Assembly: GCA_964388455.1 (NCBI GenBank)
Contig: CAYMAN010000023.1
Coordinates: forward strand, 1 to 34,378
DNA length: 34,378 nucleotides
Direction of reading: 5' to 3'
Source: JBBRWO01 sp964388455
GTDB taxonomy: Bacteria; Actinomycetota; Coriobacteriia; Anaerosomatales; JAAXUF01
Shown here: piece after piece, positions 22,578 to 31,520 of the stretch
How positions within the stretch are numbered: the first letter of the stretch is position 1
Layout: the number at the start of each line of letters is the position of its first letter
Notes under the pieces: model-generated
What the model was told of the DNA's origin: nothing
The model's database searches: none
Seen by the model: only the letters and a program-made list of their open reading frames with translations
Program-made: the position numbers and the translations under genes

Positions 22578-23534
22578 TCAGAGGTCGGATGCGGCGATGG
22601 GGTCCTCGGCGGGGCTTGATGACGGCGTGTTGCCGACGTAGCCCTTTGTCTGCACCAGAACCACGCCGACGACAGCGACCAGGCCGCCCACGATCGTGAG
22701 CACGGTGGGCAGCTCGCCGAGCCACACCCAGGCGATGCCCATTGCAAGCACCGGCGAGAGGTAGAGGAACGACGACAGCATCGAGGCGGGCATCCGAGCA
22801 AGCGCGTAGCTCCACAGCACATAGGCGATCGCCGCCGGGAAGATGCCCAGGTAGACGATCGCGACCGTGGCAGAAGGCTCGGCATCAGGAATCGCCCGGA
22901 GCAGACCTGGCAGGAACACAAGCATCGGGACCGTCCCCGCCCAGATCGCGTACGCGGCGTACTCGATCGCGGAGTACTTCTTGAGCCCCGGCTTTGAAAC
23001 GATGAAGTACGCCGCCGTCACCAGGGCTGAGAGCAACAGCAGCAGCGAGCCGGGTGAGAACTGCAGCCCCTCGCTCCCGGATACCGAGATGACGGCGACG
23101 CCCGCAAACGCGATCGCGATGCCCAGCCACCCCAGGAAGCTCAGCCGTTCGCGCAGGAACGCCGCCGAGAGCAGCGCGGTGAAGACCGGCCCGGCCGAGA
23201 TGATGAGTGACGCCGCGCCGGACTCGACCGTGACTTCCCCGAAGTTCAGCGCCACGTGGTAGATCGAGATGCCGAGAAGACCCGCCCAGGCGATGCGACC
23301 CAGGTCCTCGCGCCTGGGCAGTCGCATGCGCGTGAAGAGTGCGTAGACCGCAAGCACGATAGACGCCGTGCCAAAGCGGAGCAACGCGACCTCGCCGGGC
23401 CCGTAGCCGCCAGCGCCGATGCTGCCGTCGGGCTGGATGCGCATTCCGGCACGGATGCCGGCGAAGGCGGAGGCCCACAGCACGAGTGCGATGGCGATGG
23501 CGATCCAGGTCTTGGGCTCAGTCTTATGCTGCAC
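22578..23534 (-). CDS. EamA/DMT superfamily transporter, 318 aa
   Basis: About ten hydrophobic helices in two EamA repeats (about residues 10-140 and 160-295). Repeat signatures include ALVLWASAFAGIRAG at the start and LYLSPVLAMGIAWVWLGE in the second half, where the charged glutamate after the ninth helix is typical. These carriers export metabolites or amino acids; the substrate is unknown. A short hydrophilic tail ends it. The GTG start at 23534 has AAGGA upstream. The promoter-side DNA holds a 9-bp inverted repeat. Confidence 0.85.
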   Translation of the reverse strand: MQHKTEPKTWIAIAIALVLWASAFAGIRAGMRIQPDGSIGAGGYGPGEVALLRFGTASIVLAVYALFTRMRLPRREDLGRIAWAGLLGISIYHVALNFGEVTVESGAASLIISAGPVFTALLSAAFLRERLSFLGWLGIAIAFAGVAVISVSGSEGLQFSPGSLLLLLSALVTAAYFIVSKPGLKKYSAIEYAAYAIWAGTVPMLVFLPGLLRAIPDAEPSATVAIVYLGIFPAAIAYVLWSYALARMPASMLSSFLYLSPVLAMGIAWVWLGELPTVLTIVGGLVAVVGVVLVQTKGYVGNTPSSSPAEDPIAASDL

Positions 23535-23550
23535 GGAAGTCCTTCGGCTC

Positions 23551-23606
23551 GGAAACGGGTGTCTGGGCAGTCTAGTACGAAAGCGCAGGTCTCGCGTCCC
23601 GTTTCC
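23551..23606. repeat. 9-bp perfect inverted repeat upstream of the DMT gene
   Basis: GGAAACGGG at 23551-23559 and CCCGTTTCC at 23598-23606 are exact inverted copies separated by 38 bases. They flank the presumed promoter region of the DMT transporter gene and follow the end of the ABC exporter operon. They could be two half-sites for a regulator, or a long-loop RNA stem. Confidence 0.5.
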
Positions 23607-23651
23607 TGCTCTGTGGGCGCGAAGTCGTGCGAGTTGTGCGCGAGCCGTGCG

Positions 23652-24860
23652 CTACTCCAGTCGCAGTCGCGACAGCCCGATCGCGAAGAACAGCGCGCCC
23701 ATGCCCAGCATGACCGCGGTGGGCACCAGCACCGCCTCCACACCCAGACCGCGCGCCACCGCGTCCTTGAGGCCGATCATCGCCCAGCCCGTCGGGGTGA
23801 ACAGCGCGATCTTCTGCATGAGCGGTGGCGTCACGTCGATCGGCCAGTAGCAGCCTCCCAGCATCGCGAGCGCCGTGGAGACGACGGGCGTGAGTGCCGA
23901 GAGCTGGCTGCGTGTGCTGAGAAGTGCCGAGAGCATGATGCCGAGTCCCGTCGCAGCGATCACCAGCGCGACCAGCAGCATCGCCACCGCGAGCGGCGCG
24001 TTGCCCCATGGCACGCCAAACACCAGCGCGCCGAATCCGACAAGGATCGTCGCCTCGAAGCTCGCCACCAGCGCGACGCCCAGCACCTTGCCGAAGACGA
24101 TCTGCGCGCGCGTGATCGGTGCGGCCAGCAGCCGTCTGAGCGTTCCCAGTTCGCGCTCCTCCATGATGCCGCCGGCGCTGCCGAGCGCGACCATGAGGAC
24201 GAAGAACACCGTGAAGCCCAGCGAGTACTGCGTGTTGGAGGGCGCCTTCATCTCCGATGCGCGCGCCGAAGACGCGGCGACCGCATTGAGAGTCACACCC
24301 ACCGGCGGATCGGGACTCCAGAAGCGGTCCGCCTCGGCATACAGCTCGCGGAAGTCGGGCGATCCGGCGGGGTAGGTTCCGCCACTTGCCATGGTGATCA
24401 CGTCTACCGAGATGCGCGCCGCCTCGGCATTGGCGGCGATGCGGCCTACGGCGCCGTTGACGACCTCGACCACCGCCTGCGCCTGCGTGGAACCGGGGTC
24501 GCGCACGGTTTTCACCTTCACGGCCCGCTCATGCTCGACGTCCTCGCCAAAACCTCGCGGGATGAGCACGACCACGCCCGCGTCTCCATCCCGAACGCGG
24601 CGGTACGCCTCGGCGGGTGTGACTCGCTCGACAGAGATCGCGTCCGGCTCGTCGATCGCGGCGACTATCGTGTCCGCGTAGACGCTGGTATCGAGGCTCG
24701 AGACCGGCACCACCATGTTGCCCGCAGCCGCCGAGGAGCCAAAGGCGCTGCCAAAGACCCACGTCAGCAAGAGCGGGAGCAGAATGACGCTCGCCAGCTC
24801 AGAACGATCGCGAAATAGCTGCATGAAGTTGAGACCGGCGATGGCGAAGGATCGTCTCAC
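23652..24860 (-). CDS. ABC-2 type exporter permease (second subunit), 402 aa
   Basis: An ABC2_membrane_3-type permease. One N-terminal helix (SVILLPLLLTWVFGSAFG) is followed by a large outside domain of about 180 residues, then a block of five helices from about residue 215 containing MEERELGTLRRLLAAPITRAQ, the coupling-helix signature of this family. The GTG at 24860 overlaps the stop of the first permease (GTGA), with GGGGGA upstream. With the neighbouring permease and ATPase it forms a heterodimeric drug, antibiotic or lipid exporter of the YhhJ/DrrB sort. It is the last gene of the operon. The true substrate is not known. Confidence 0.87.
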   Translation of the reverse strand: MRRSFAIAGLNFMQLFRDRSELASVILLPLLLTWVFGSAFGSSAAAGNMVVPVSSLDTSVYADTIVAAIDEPDAISVERVTPAEAYRRVRDGDAGVVVLIPRGFGEDVEHERAVKVKTVRDPGSTQAQAVVEVVNGAVGRIAANAEAARISVDVITMASGGTYPAGSPDFRELYAEADRFWSPDPPVGVTLNAVAASSARASEMKAPSNTQYSLGFTVFFVLMVALGSAGGIMEERELGTLRRLLAAPITRAQIVFGKVLGVALVASFEATILVGFGALVFGVPWGNAPLAVAMLLVALVIAATGLGIMLSALLSTRSQLSALTPVVSTALAMLGGCYWPIDVTPPLMQKIALFTPTGWAMIGLKDAVARGLGVEAVLVPTAVMLGMGALFFAIGLSRLRLE

Positions 24861-26095
24861 GTGTCCCCCATCCGCCACACGCCAAAGGCGAAGAACACGA
24901 CAGCGAACGCGAACAGAGCGAGCACGGGCTCGATTACCCCCGGGATGCCAGCGCCGTTCATCTGCACGCTGCGCCATCCCTCCATCGTCCATCCGACCAC
25001 CGAGAGGTACTTCACCCACTGGATCCACTCCGGCAGGATCGCTGTCGGGAAGAACGCCCCGCCCAGCAGCGCCTGGATCTGGACCACCAGAGGCCCGATG
25101 CCGCCTGCGGCGCGTTCCGTGGTCGCGACCGAGCTGATCAGCGTGGCGAGTCCGGTGACCGCCGCCATCGCAGCCGCTGCGACAAGCGTCGTGGCCGCGA
25201 AGTTCGGCCCCCACTCGACCTTCAGCGCGAAGCGTGTGAACGCATAGAGCACCGCGAACTGCACCATACCCAGCGCGAACACGCCCAGCATCTTGCCTCC
25301 CACGATCGCTGCGCGGGAGAGAGGCGCGATCATCATGCGGTCCATCGTCTGTTCTCGGCGCTCCTTGATAGTTGAGAAGGCCCCGAACATCGAGCCGAAC
25401 ATCAGGAACATCGCCGTCATCGAGAGGCTGTAGTAGTCGATCGACGAGATATTCGCACCGGAAGTGATGACGGTGTCATCGACCTGGACCCCGTCGAGTG
25501 CGTCGTCGCGAGAACCACGCGCGACCGCCAGCCCGCTGATCGCAGCAGCGCCACCCGGCTTAGCGAAGGCCTGCGGGGCTTCTCGGCCGGTCGCCTCGAG
25601 CGCCGTGCGAACGACGACCGACGCCGCCGAGTAGCGTGTGGCGACCGAGCGCACGATGCTTTCCCAGATGCCTGCGGAGAGCTCGGAGCCGGGGTCGGCG
25701 ATCACCGCAAGCTTCACCGGACGACCCGAGGAGAGATCGGCACCGAATCCGCGCGGGATCACCAGCGCCGCAGAGAGCTCGCCTTCCGAGACTCGCGTGG
25801 TGACGTCCGCCAGGTCTCGGCTGCGCTCGATCTCGAACAGCGCGCGTATGCGTTTCGCCGAGATGAGGCGGTCCTCCAGCTCGGCGGCCTGGTCATCTCG
25901 GACAGGCACCACTCGGCTGTCGAGGTTGACGATAGCGACCGGGATCCGCGTCGAACCGCCGCCCATCAGTCCGCCCAATGCGAAGCCGAGGATGAGGATC
26001 AGGATCGCGGGCATGCCTAGCAGGATGCCCATGGCCGACGGATCGCGCAGCCACACGCGGAGGTCCTTGGCCGCGATCTGCAGTGCATGCCGCAT
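24857..26095 (-). CDS. ABC-2 type exporter permease (first subunit), 412 aa
   Basis: It has the same architecture as the next gene: an N-terminal helix (ILLGMPAILILILGFALGG), an outside domain of about 170 residues with VALVIPRGFG-like strands (here AALVIPRGFG), and a C-terminal block of five helices with the coupling segment IKERREQTMDRMMIAPLSRA. The two permeases are paralogues and should pair in the membrane. The ATG at 26095 overlaps the ATPase stop by one base, so translation is coupled. Confidence 0.88.
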   Translation of the reverse strand: MRHALQIAAKDLRVWLRDPSAMGILLGMPAILILILGFALGGLMGGGSTRIPVAIVNLDSRVVPVRDDQAAELEDRLISAKRIRALFEIERSRDLADVTTRVSEGELSAALVIPRGFGADLSSGRPVKLAVIADPGSELSAGIWESIVRSVATRYSAASVVVRTALEATGREAPQAFAKPGGAAAISGLAVARGSRDDALDGVQVDDTVITSGANISSIDYYSLSMTAMFLMFGSMFGAFSTIKERREQTMDRMMIAPLSRAAIVGGKMLGVFALGMVQFAVLYAFTRFALKVEWGPNFAATTLVAAAAMAAVTGLATLISSVATTERAAGGIGPLVVQIQALLGGAFFPTAILPEWIQWVKYLSVVGWTMEGWRSVQMNGAGIPGVIEPVLALFAFAVVFFAFGVWRMGDT

Positions 26096-27078
26096 CAGTC
26101 GCGCAGTCCTCGGCCGGTGAGGTGCAGGAACACGGACTCGAGGTCCGGCTCGACGACTTCGATCGAACGCACGTGGTCACCAGCGGCGGCTACGGTGCTG
26201 ACGATGCCCGCGAGCACCGGCCCCGCTTGTGCCGCAAGCACCTCGATGACGCCGTCGACCAACTCGGCGCGCGAGACGCCGTCAATCTGCCGGATGGAGG
26301 CGAGGTCGATGCCTGTGACCTCCCCCGCTGTCTCGGCCAGCTGGACCCGGATGCGGTCCTCGTCGCCGACAAGCGCCTGCAGTTCAGCCAGCGTGCCCTG
26401 CGCGATCAGCTTGCCGTGGTCGACGATGGCGATCCGGTCGCACAGTGCTTCGACCTCTTCCATGTAGTGGCTCGTGTAGAGCACCGTCATGCCCTCGCGA
26501 TTGAGTTGCCTGACGGTGTCGAGGATGTGGTTGCGGCTCTGCGGGTCGATGCCTACCGTCGGCTCGTCCATCAGCAGCACGCGCGGGCGGTGCAGGATTC
26601 CCGCAGCGATGTTGATGCGCCGCTTCATCCCGCCAGAGAACGTCTCGACGCGGTCCTTCGCACGATCCTCGAGCCCCGCCATCGCAAGGCCGTACTCGAC
26701 CGCATCACCGAGCTCCTTGCCGAGAAGCCCGTACATCTTGCCCCAGAAGCGCAGGTTCTCGGCGGCGGTGAGCGTGGGATAGAGCGCGATCTCCTGCGGC
26801 ACGATGCCCAGGACTCGTCGGACCGCTGCGGATTCACTGCGCACGGAGTGCCCGTCGACGTGCACGTCACCCTCGTCCGGTGACACGAGGCACGAGATCA
26901 TCGAGATGACGGTGGTCTTGCCCGCGCCGTTGGGACCCAGAAGACCAAAGCTCTCGCCGGCCGCGATGTCGAACGAGACCTCGTCGACAGCCGTGAAGTC
27001 ACCAAAGCGCTTCACCAACGAGTCGACCGAAACGATGCCGGAAGCCGTAGCGAGGCTCGCTCGAGGCGACTCAGCCAT
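26095..27078 (-). CDS. ABC transporter ATP-binding protein, 327 aa
   Basis: The ATPase that powers the two downstream permeases. Walker A GPNGAGKTT is at residues 48-56, the Q-loop VPQE at 93-96, signature FSGGMKRR at 147-154, Walker B LLMDEP at 168-173, D-loop GIDP and switch His at 204 (TSH). After the nucleotide-binding domain, a C-terminal region of about 90 residues ends with EPDLESVFLHLTGRGLRD, common in DrrA-type drug-export ATPases. The ATG at 27078 has GAGGAGG and lies 8 nt inside the end of the amidotransferase gene. Confidence 0.92.
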   Translation of the reverse strand: MAESPRASLATASGIVSVDSLVKRFGDFTAVDEVSFDIAAGESFGLLGPNGAGKTTVISMISCLVSPDEGDVHVDGHSVRSESAAVRRVLGIVPQEIALYPTLTAAENLRFWGKMYGLLGKELGDAVEYGLAMAGLEDRAKDRVETFSGGMKRRINIAAGILHRPRVLLMDEPTVGIDPQSRNHILDTVRQLNREGMTVLYTSHYMEEVEALCDRIAIVDHGKLIAQGTLAELQALVGDEDRIRVQLAETAGEVTGIDLASIRQIDGVSRAELVDGVIEVLAAQAGPVLAGIVSTVAAAGDHVRSIEVVEPDLESVFLHLTGRGLRD

Positions 27079-27817
27079 ACTTGCCCTCCTCAGTGCCATT
27101 GGCCTCAACGGGTGTGGTCGGCACGCCGTCTGCCAGACCGTCCAGCAGTCCGAACAGGAGCGTGCGGCACTGCTCCTGAGCTCCCTCCATACCTCCGAGC
27201 AGCCCGGCAGCGGGAGTGATCGCGGGGCCAGACACCGCAAGCTCGTCGCGGCACAACTCGACCATCCCTCCGAGCAGCTCGGGCGTCCACTCGAGGTGAA
27301 ACTGGAGTCCGACCACGTGCTCATCGAAGACGAACGCCTGGTTGCGGCAGTGCTCGCTCGAAAGGACAGGCTGCATTCCCACGGGAAGGTCGAACGTGTC
27401 TCCATGCCAGTGGCCGACCACGGCCTCGGCGGGCCACTCGGCGAACAACGCGCACTCCCTGCCCTCGGGCGTCGGCATGACCGGGTACCAGCCGATCTCT
27501 GTTTCGCGATTGCGCCGCACGTCTCCGCCAAGTACCAGCGCGATGATCTGGGCACCGAGGCACACACCCAAGATCGGCCCACCTGCGGCGATGGCCTCGG
27601 CGATGAAGCGCTTCTCGGATCGGAGCCACGGAAGCACTTCATCGTCGGCCGCCCCCATGGGACCGCCGAGGACGACCAGCAGTCCGCCTTGCGCCTGCAC
27701 CGGGAACTCGTCGGCCCACGCGCGCGTGACATCAAGTGAGTAGCCTCGCTCGGCAGCCCACCCGGCGATCATGCCGGGCGTCTCAAACGGGACGTGCTGA
27801 ACCACGTGAACGCGCAT
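27071..27817 (-). CDS. class I glutamine amidotransferase, 248 aa
   Basis: A GMP-synthase-like amidotransferase domain with an intact triad: the nucleophile Cys86 in GVCLGAQ, and His174 and Glu176 in LQFHLEW. The oxyanion GGPMG loop is at 51-55. Stand-alone members split glutamine for a partner synthase or hydrolyse gamma-glutamyl compounds; the partner is unknown. The ATG at 27817 has GAGGAG. It is the first gene of an overlapping operon with the ABC exporter, so it may modify or detoxify the exported compound, which is inference. A TACTAT -10-like box lies about 55 bases upstream on the minus strand. Confidence 0.87.
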   Translation of the reverse strand: MRVHVVQHVPFETPGMIAGWAAERGYSLDVTRAWADEFPVQAQGGLLVVLGGPMGAADDEVLPWLRSEKRFIAEAIAAGGPILGVCLGAQIIALVLGGDVRRNRETEIGWYPVMPTPEGRECALFAEWPAEAVVGHWHGDTFDLPVGMQPVLSSEHCRNQAFVFDEHVVGLQFHLEWTPELLGGMVELCRDELAVSGPAITPAAGLLGGMEGAQEQCRTLLFGLLDGLADGVPTTPVEANGTEEGKYG

Positions 27818-28026
27818 GCGCGACTCCTCGCGTAGGCCCCTGACGTGCGTGAGCGTGTGGTGCAATAGTACCTCTCGTGGCTCACTCGCCGTCCATCCCC
27901 AAGGTCGTCGGCATTCTTTTCTGCGCGTGCGGTAATGACGCGGCACCGGATGGGTACTACGATGTTCCGATACACATGAGGCCGGACGCCCGATTCTGGG
28001 GCGGTCAATGAGGGAGCTGGAAACGC

Positions 28027-28674
28027 ATGCACGTCGTAATCGGCGGGTACGGACGAGTCGGCAGGTATCTGGCGCACGAGCTCGAGGCGCAAGGGCACAC
28101 CGTCGCCGTCATCGATCGCAGTGCAGAGGTCTTCGACGAGTTCGAGGCGATTCAGGGCCGTCGGCTCTCTGGTGAAGCGTTCGATCACGACACGCTCATC
28201 AAGGCCGGCATCGAGCGCGCAGGCGCCTTCGCAGCTGTCACCAGCGGTGACAACAGCAACATCGTCGCCGCCCGTGTCGCACGCGAGCGCTTCAACGTGC
28301 CGCTCGTGGTCGCGCGCATCTTCGATCCTCGCCGAGCAGCCATCTACGAGCAGTTCGGCATCCCGACCGTCTCGGCGGTGCAGTGGTCGGCCTCGCGTCT
28401 GCTGACGCTGTTGCTCGAGCCCAAGGCGCGCAGCGACTACGCGTTCGGCCAGGGAGAGGTGCTGCTGCTCGAGATCGAGGCGGGCGCAGAGCTCGCCGGC
28501 AAGCGCGTGCTCGACATCGAGCTTCCCCGCGTACTCTCCGTGGTGTCAGTGGAGCGCAAGAGCAAGGCGCTCCTCCTCACCGATATCGATAAGATCGAGG
28601 CGGGCGACCGCCTGTACCTCGCCGTTGTCCGCGAATCAGTCCACGAGCTGCGTCAGCTCCTGGGCATGCAGTAG
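28027..28674 (+). CDS. TrkA/CeoB-type RCK potassium-channel regulator, 215 aa
   Basis: A cytoplasmic gating subunit. The Rossmann RCK-N domain starts at once with GGYGRVG (residues 6-12) and an acidic strand-2 end (AVIDRS), so NAD or ATP binding is expected. An RCK-C (TrkA-C) domain occupies about residues 135-212. Length and layout match CeoB/TrkA single-RCK proteins. The ATG at 28027 has GGGAGCTGG upstream. The next gene is a second RCK protein 9 nt later. No TrkH/KtrB channel gene is present in the window; the convergent permease is KimA-like instead. Confidence 0.9.
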   Translation: MHVVIGGYGRVGRYLAHELEAQGHTVAVIDRSAEVFDEFEAIQGRRLSGEAFDHDTLIKAGIERAGAFAAVTSGDNSNIVAARVARERFNVPLVVARIFDPRRAAIYEQFGIPTVSAVQWSASRLLTLLLEPKARSDYAFGQGEVLLLEIEAGAELAGKRVLDIELPRVLSVVSVERKSKALLLTDIDKIEAGDRLYLAVVRESVHELRQLLGMQ

Positions 28675-28683
28675 GAGGCAACC

Positions 28684-29439
28684 GTGCGCATCGTCATCGT
28701 CGGAGCGGGCAAGTCGGGACTCTTCCTCGCCCAAGAACTGCGTCTCGAGCACGACATCACCCTCATCGAGAGCCGGTACGAACGTGCTGAGGCGGTCGGG
28801 GCCATGCTGCCCAGCATCCGCATGATGCATGGCGACGCATGTGAGCCCGAGGTCCTCGAGCACGCCAATATCTCCGAGTCGGATCTCACCATCGCCGCGA
28901 CCGGTGATGACGAAGACAACCTGGTCGTCGCGATGCTCGCCAAGCATTACGGCAGCAGCAAGGTGTTCGCGCGCATCAACCACCCGCGCAACGAGTGGCT
29001 GTTCACCAAGGAGTTCGGCGTCGACGTGCCTGTCTCGTCGACCTCGATGCTGCTCTCGCTCGTGGAGAAGGAGCTCGGCTTTGGTGACCTCGTCACGCTG
29101 CTCCGTCTGCAGGCCGACAATGTGTCGATCGAGGAACTCACCCTTCCCGAGAGTGCGACAGCTGTGGGTAAGCGACTCGCGGACATCAAGCTTCCTGAAA
29201 ACTCGCACGTCATGGCCATCATCACGCCCAGCACCGGGCTCACGATCGCCAAGGGCGACACCGTACTCGCAGCCGGCGACGAGCTTCTGCTCATCTCAGA
29301 CGGCGCGCGCGATGCCGAGGTACGAGAGGCACTGGGCCTCGCCGTCTCGGCAAAGCGCCCCAAAGAGCTCCGGCCGTCATCTCGCGCGACGGACGAGCCC
29401 GCCGAGGAGCACACGCCGGCACCGGAGGCGGAGGACTAG
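28684..29439 (+). CDS. TrkA/CeoC-type RCK potassium-channel regulator, 251 aa
   Basis: The second RCK subunit of the locus. It has VGAGKSG at residues 6-12 with glutamate ending strand 2 (LIESR), a long RCK-N domain, and RCK-C at about 140-220 (ELTLPESATAVGKRLADIKL). It ends with an acidic Pro-rich tail of about 25 residues that the first subunit lacks. The GTG start at 28684 follows AGGAGG. The tandem arrangement matches ceoB-ceoC/trkB of mycobacteria, where the two proteins are thought to form a mixed ring. Translated from the same mRNA as the upstream gene. Confidence 0.9.
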   Translation: MRIVIVGAGKSGLFLAQELRLEHDITLIESRYERAEAVGAMLPSIRMMHGDACEPEVLEHANISESDLTIAATGDDEDNLVVAMLAKHYGSSKVFARINHPRNEWLFTKEFGVDVPVSSTSMLLSLVEKELGFGDLVTLLRLQADNVSIEELTLPESATAVGKRLADIKLPENSHVMAIITPSTGLTIAKGDTVLAAGDELLLISDGARDAEVREALGLAVSAKRPKELRPSSRATDEPAEEHTPAPEAED

Positions 29440-29502
29440 GGCCTCTCGGCTCCGATCAGCTCGTTGGTCCAGCTCGAGTTGCCCCCAAGATCAGGTTGCG
29501 GC

Positions 29503-31389
29503 TCAGGCCTCGGTGTGGCCGGCAACCACGGCTTCGTCATCGAAGCTCGGGTGATACGGGACGTCGACCACGATGACGCCCGGCTCGCCAAAGAGCTGTC
29601 GCTTGATCCAAAACGACGTCTGATCATGGAGCATCGCGTCGGCGGCGTTCGTCGGTGCGTACTCAGGCACGACCACCGTGACGACATAATCGGGTGATGG
29701 GCGCGGAATGGCGCGGACCCGTTCGATGATCGGCTGCATGATCTCTCGGTACGGGGATTCGATGATGGTGAACTTAATGCCGAATCCTGCCTGGTCCCAC
29801 TTCTGCTGCACCTCGGCTGCCCGACCCTCGCCGGCCGCGTCGACATACAGCGCCTCGATCTCATCGGCGCGAAGGGTGCGCGAGTACTGCAGCGCGCGAA
29901 CCAGTCTGCGGTCGATGTTCTTCACCAATACGACCACGTGGTTATGGATGCGGTTGTACGCCTGGTAGTTGAGGTCGACGAGCTCCTCGGAGGTCAGCGC
30001 GAGTTCTGCGGACACGCGCGCATACTGACGGCGAATCCACAGGAACGATGCACACATCAGGGGAACCAGCAGCACGACGATCCAAGCACCATCGCGGAAC
30101 TTGGTCACGGTGACCACGCCCAGGACGATGAACGTCACAAAAGCCCCCAGGCCATTGATGAACGCGTTGAGCTGCCAGCCCTTCTCCTTCATGTTGATCC
30201 AGCGCATCACCATGCCCGCCTGAGAGAGCGTGAAGCAGGTGAACACACCCAGTGCGTACAGGGGAATCAGCAGCGAGGTCTCCGCGTTGAATCCGATGAT
30301 CAGCGCAATCGCCACCACGGTCAGCATCAAGATGCCCTTGCTGAACACCAAACGATGACCGAGGTCACGCAACTGGTGCGGCAGGAAGTTGTCGGCCGCC
30401 ATGAACGACGCCAGCCGGGGGAAGTCCGCGTACGCGGTGTTGGCCGCGATCACCAAGATGGCCGCAGTGAACGCCGAGATGATGAAGTACAGCGGGCCGG
30501 TGCCAAAGAACGCCCTTGAGAGCTGGCTGATCACCGTCTCGTGGGAAGCGTGGACGCCCGCGTGAACAGCGAGCCAAGAGAGACCGAGGAACAGGAACAG
30601 CAGAATGCCCGCCATCCATGTCAGCGTGAGACGGGCGTTCTTGGCGGTCGGCTCGCGGAATACTGCCACGCCGTCGGCGATGGCTTCGATGCCTGACATC
30701 GCAGCACACCCGGATGCGAACGCTTTGAGGATCAGGAACAGCGTCAAGGGACCTGTGGTCTCGATGATCTCGGCCGGCACGGGAACCGCGATGGATTCCG
30801 GCCCGAGGGTGAAGTAGCGGAAGAGGCCTGTAAGTATAGTGAGGATCATGAGCCCGACGAAGCCGTAGGTCGGAACGGCGAACAACGCGCCGGACTCCTT
30901 CACGCCGCGAAGGTTGGCGAGAGCCAGCAAGATGACGAACCCGACTGCGATTTCGACCCGAAACGGTCTAGCGTCCGGAAGCGCCGACGTGACGGCTGCC
31001 GTACCCGCCGAGACGGAAACCGCGACCGTCAGTGTGTAGTCGACGAGTAGCGCCGCTCCCGCTACGAGACCCGCGTAGATGCCGAGGTTGTCGCTGGCGA
31101 CTCGGTACGAACCGCCGCCCTTGGGATACGCTTTGATGGTCTGCCGATACGATGTGACCACCAGAATCAGCAGCATGCCGATCGCCAGCGAAATGGGCCA
31201 CGTGAGCTTGAGCGCGCTGGTACCCGCGACGGCGAGGATCAGCAGGATCTCTCCCGTGGCATACGCGGTTGAAGACAGAGCGTCACTCGAGAATACCGCG
31301 AGGCCGACAGGGTTCGAGAGTCGCTGATGAGCGCTCTCCTCGTTGTGAATCGCTTTACCCAGGAAGATTGACTTCACATTGCTTGGCAT
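29503..31389 (-). CDS. KimA-like potassium permease (APC superfamily), 628 aa
   Basis: About twelve membrane helices in residues 25-450 and a cytoplasmic domain of about 170 residues resemble Bacillus KimA (formerly YdaO). Shared patterns are SSDALSSTAYATGEILLIL, SYRQTIKAYPKGGGSY, LLVDYTLTVAVSVSAGT, LKAFASGCAAMSGIEAI and a terminal LHDQTSFWIKRQLF. KimA is a proton-coupled high-affinity K+ importer; the mycobacterial Rv2690c beside ceoB/ceoC seems equivalent. The ATG at 31389 has GAGAGGG. A weak promoter (TTCCCC-17-TATCCT, plus 31481-31509) precedes it. It converges on the two RCK genes with 63 nt between. I found no c-di-AMP riboswitch core in its leader. Confidence 0.87.
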   Translation of the reverse strand: MPSNVKSIFLGKAIHNEESAHQRLSNPVGLAVFSSDALSSTAYATGEILLILAVAGTSALKLTWPISLAIGMLLILVVTSYRQTIKAYPKGGGSYRVASDNLGIYAGLVAGAALLVDYTLTVAVSVSAGTAAVTSALPDARPFRVEIAVGFVILLALANLRGVKESGALFAVPTYGFVGLMILTILTGLFRYFTLGPESIAVPVPAEIIETTGPLTLFLILKAFASGCAAMSGIEAIADGVAVFREPTAKNARLTLTWMAGILLFLFLGLSWLAVHAGVHASHETVISQLSRAFFGTGPLYFIISAFTAAILVIAANTAYADFPRLASFMAADNFLPHQLRDLGHRLVFSKGILMLTVVAIALIIGFNAETSLLIPLYALGVFTCFTLSQAGMVMRWINMKEKGWQLNAFINGLGAFVTFIVLGVVTVTKFRDGAWIVVLLVPLMCASFLWIRRQYARVSAELALTSEELVDLNYQAYNRIHNHVVVLVKNIDRRLVRALQYSRTLRADEIEALYVDAAGEGRAAEVQQKWDQAGFGIKFTIIESPYREIMQPIIERVRAIPRPSPDYVVTVVVPEYAPTNAADAMLHDQTSFWIKRQLFGEPGVIVVDVPYHPSFDDEAVVAGHTEA

Positions 31390-31520
31390 GCGCAGTGACC
31401 CTCTCGGCGATACTTGATGGCGCCCTTTGGCGCCCGCGGTGGCGCGCTCTCACGCCCCTGGCTGCAAACTACATCTGCTCAGGATAGTGTCGCGCCATCG
31501 TGCGGGGAAGCCCCAAAGCG

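Noticed and set aside
26095..27735. A 546-residue ABC ATPase starting near 27735
   Set aside because: The extra N-terminal 219 residues are an out-of-frame reading through the amidotransferase gene. The ATG at 27078 has a GAGGAGG site and begins just before normal ATPase sequence.
31390..31520. c-di-AMP riboswitch before the KimA-like gene
   Set aside because: Bacillus kimA has one, but this gap is only about 130 bases and shows no matching core; just a small GGCGCC-AAAG-GGCGCC hairpin.
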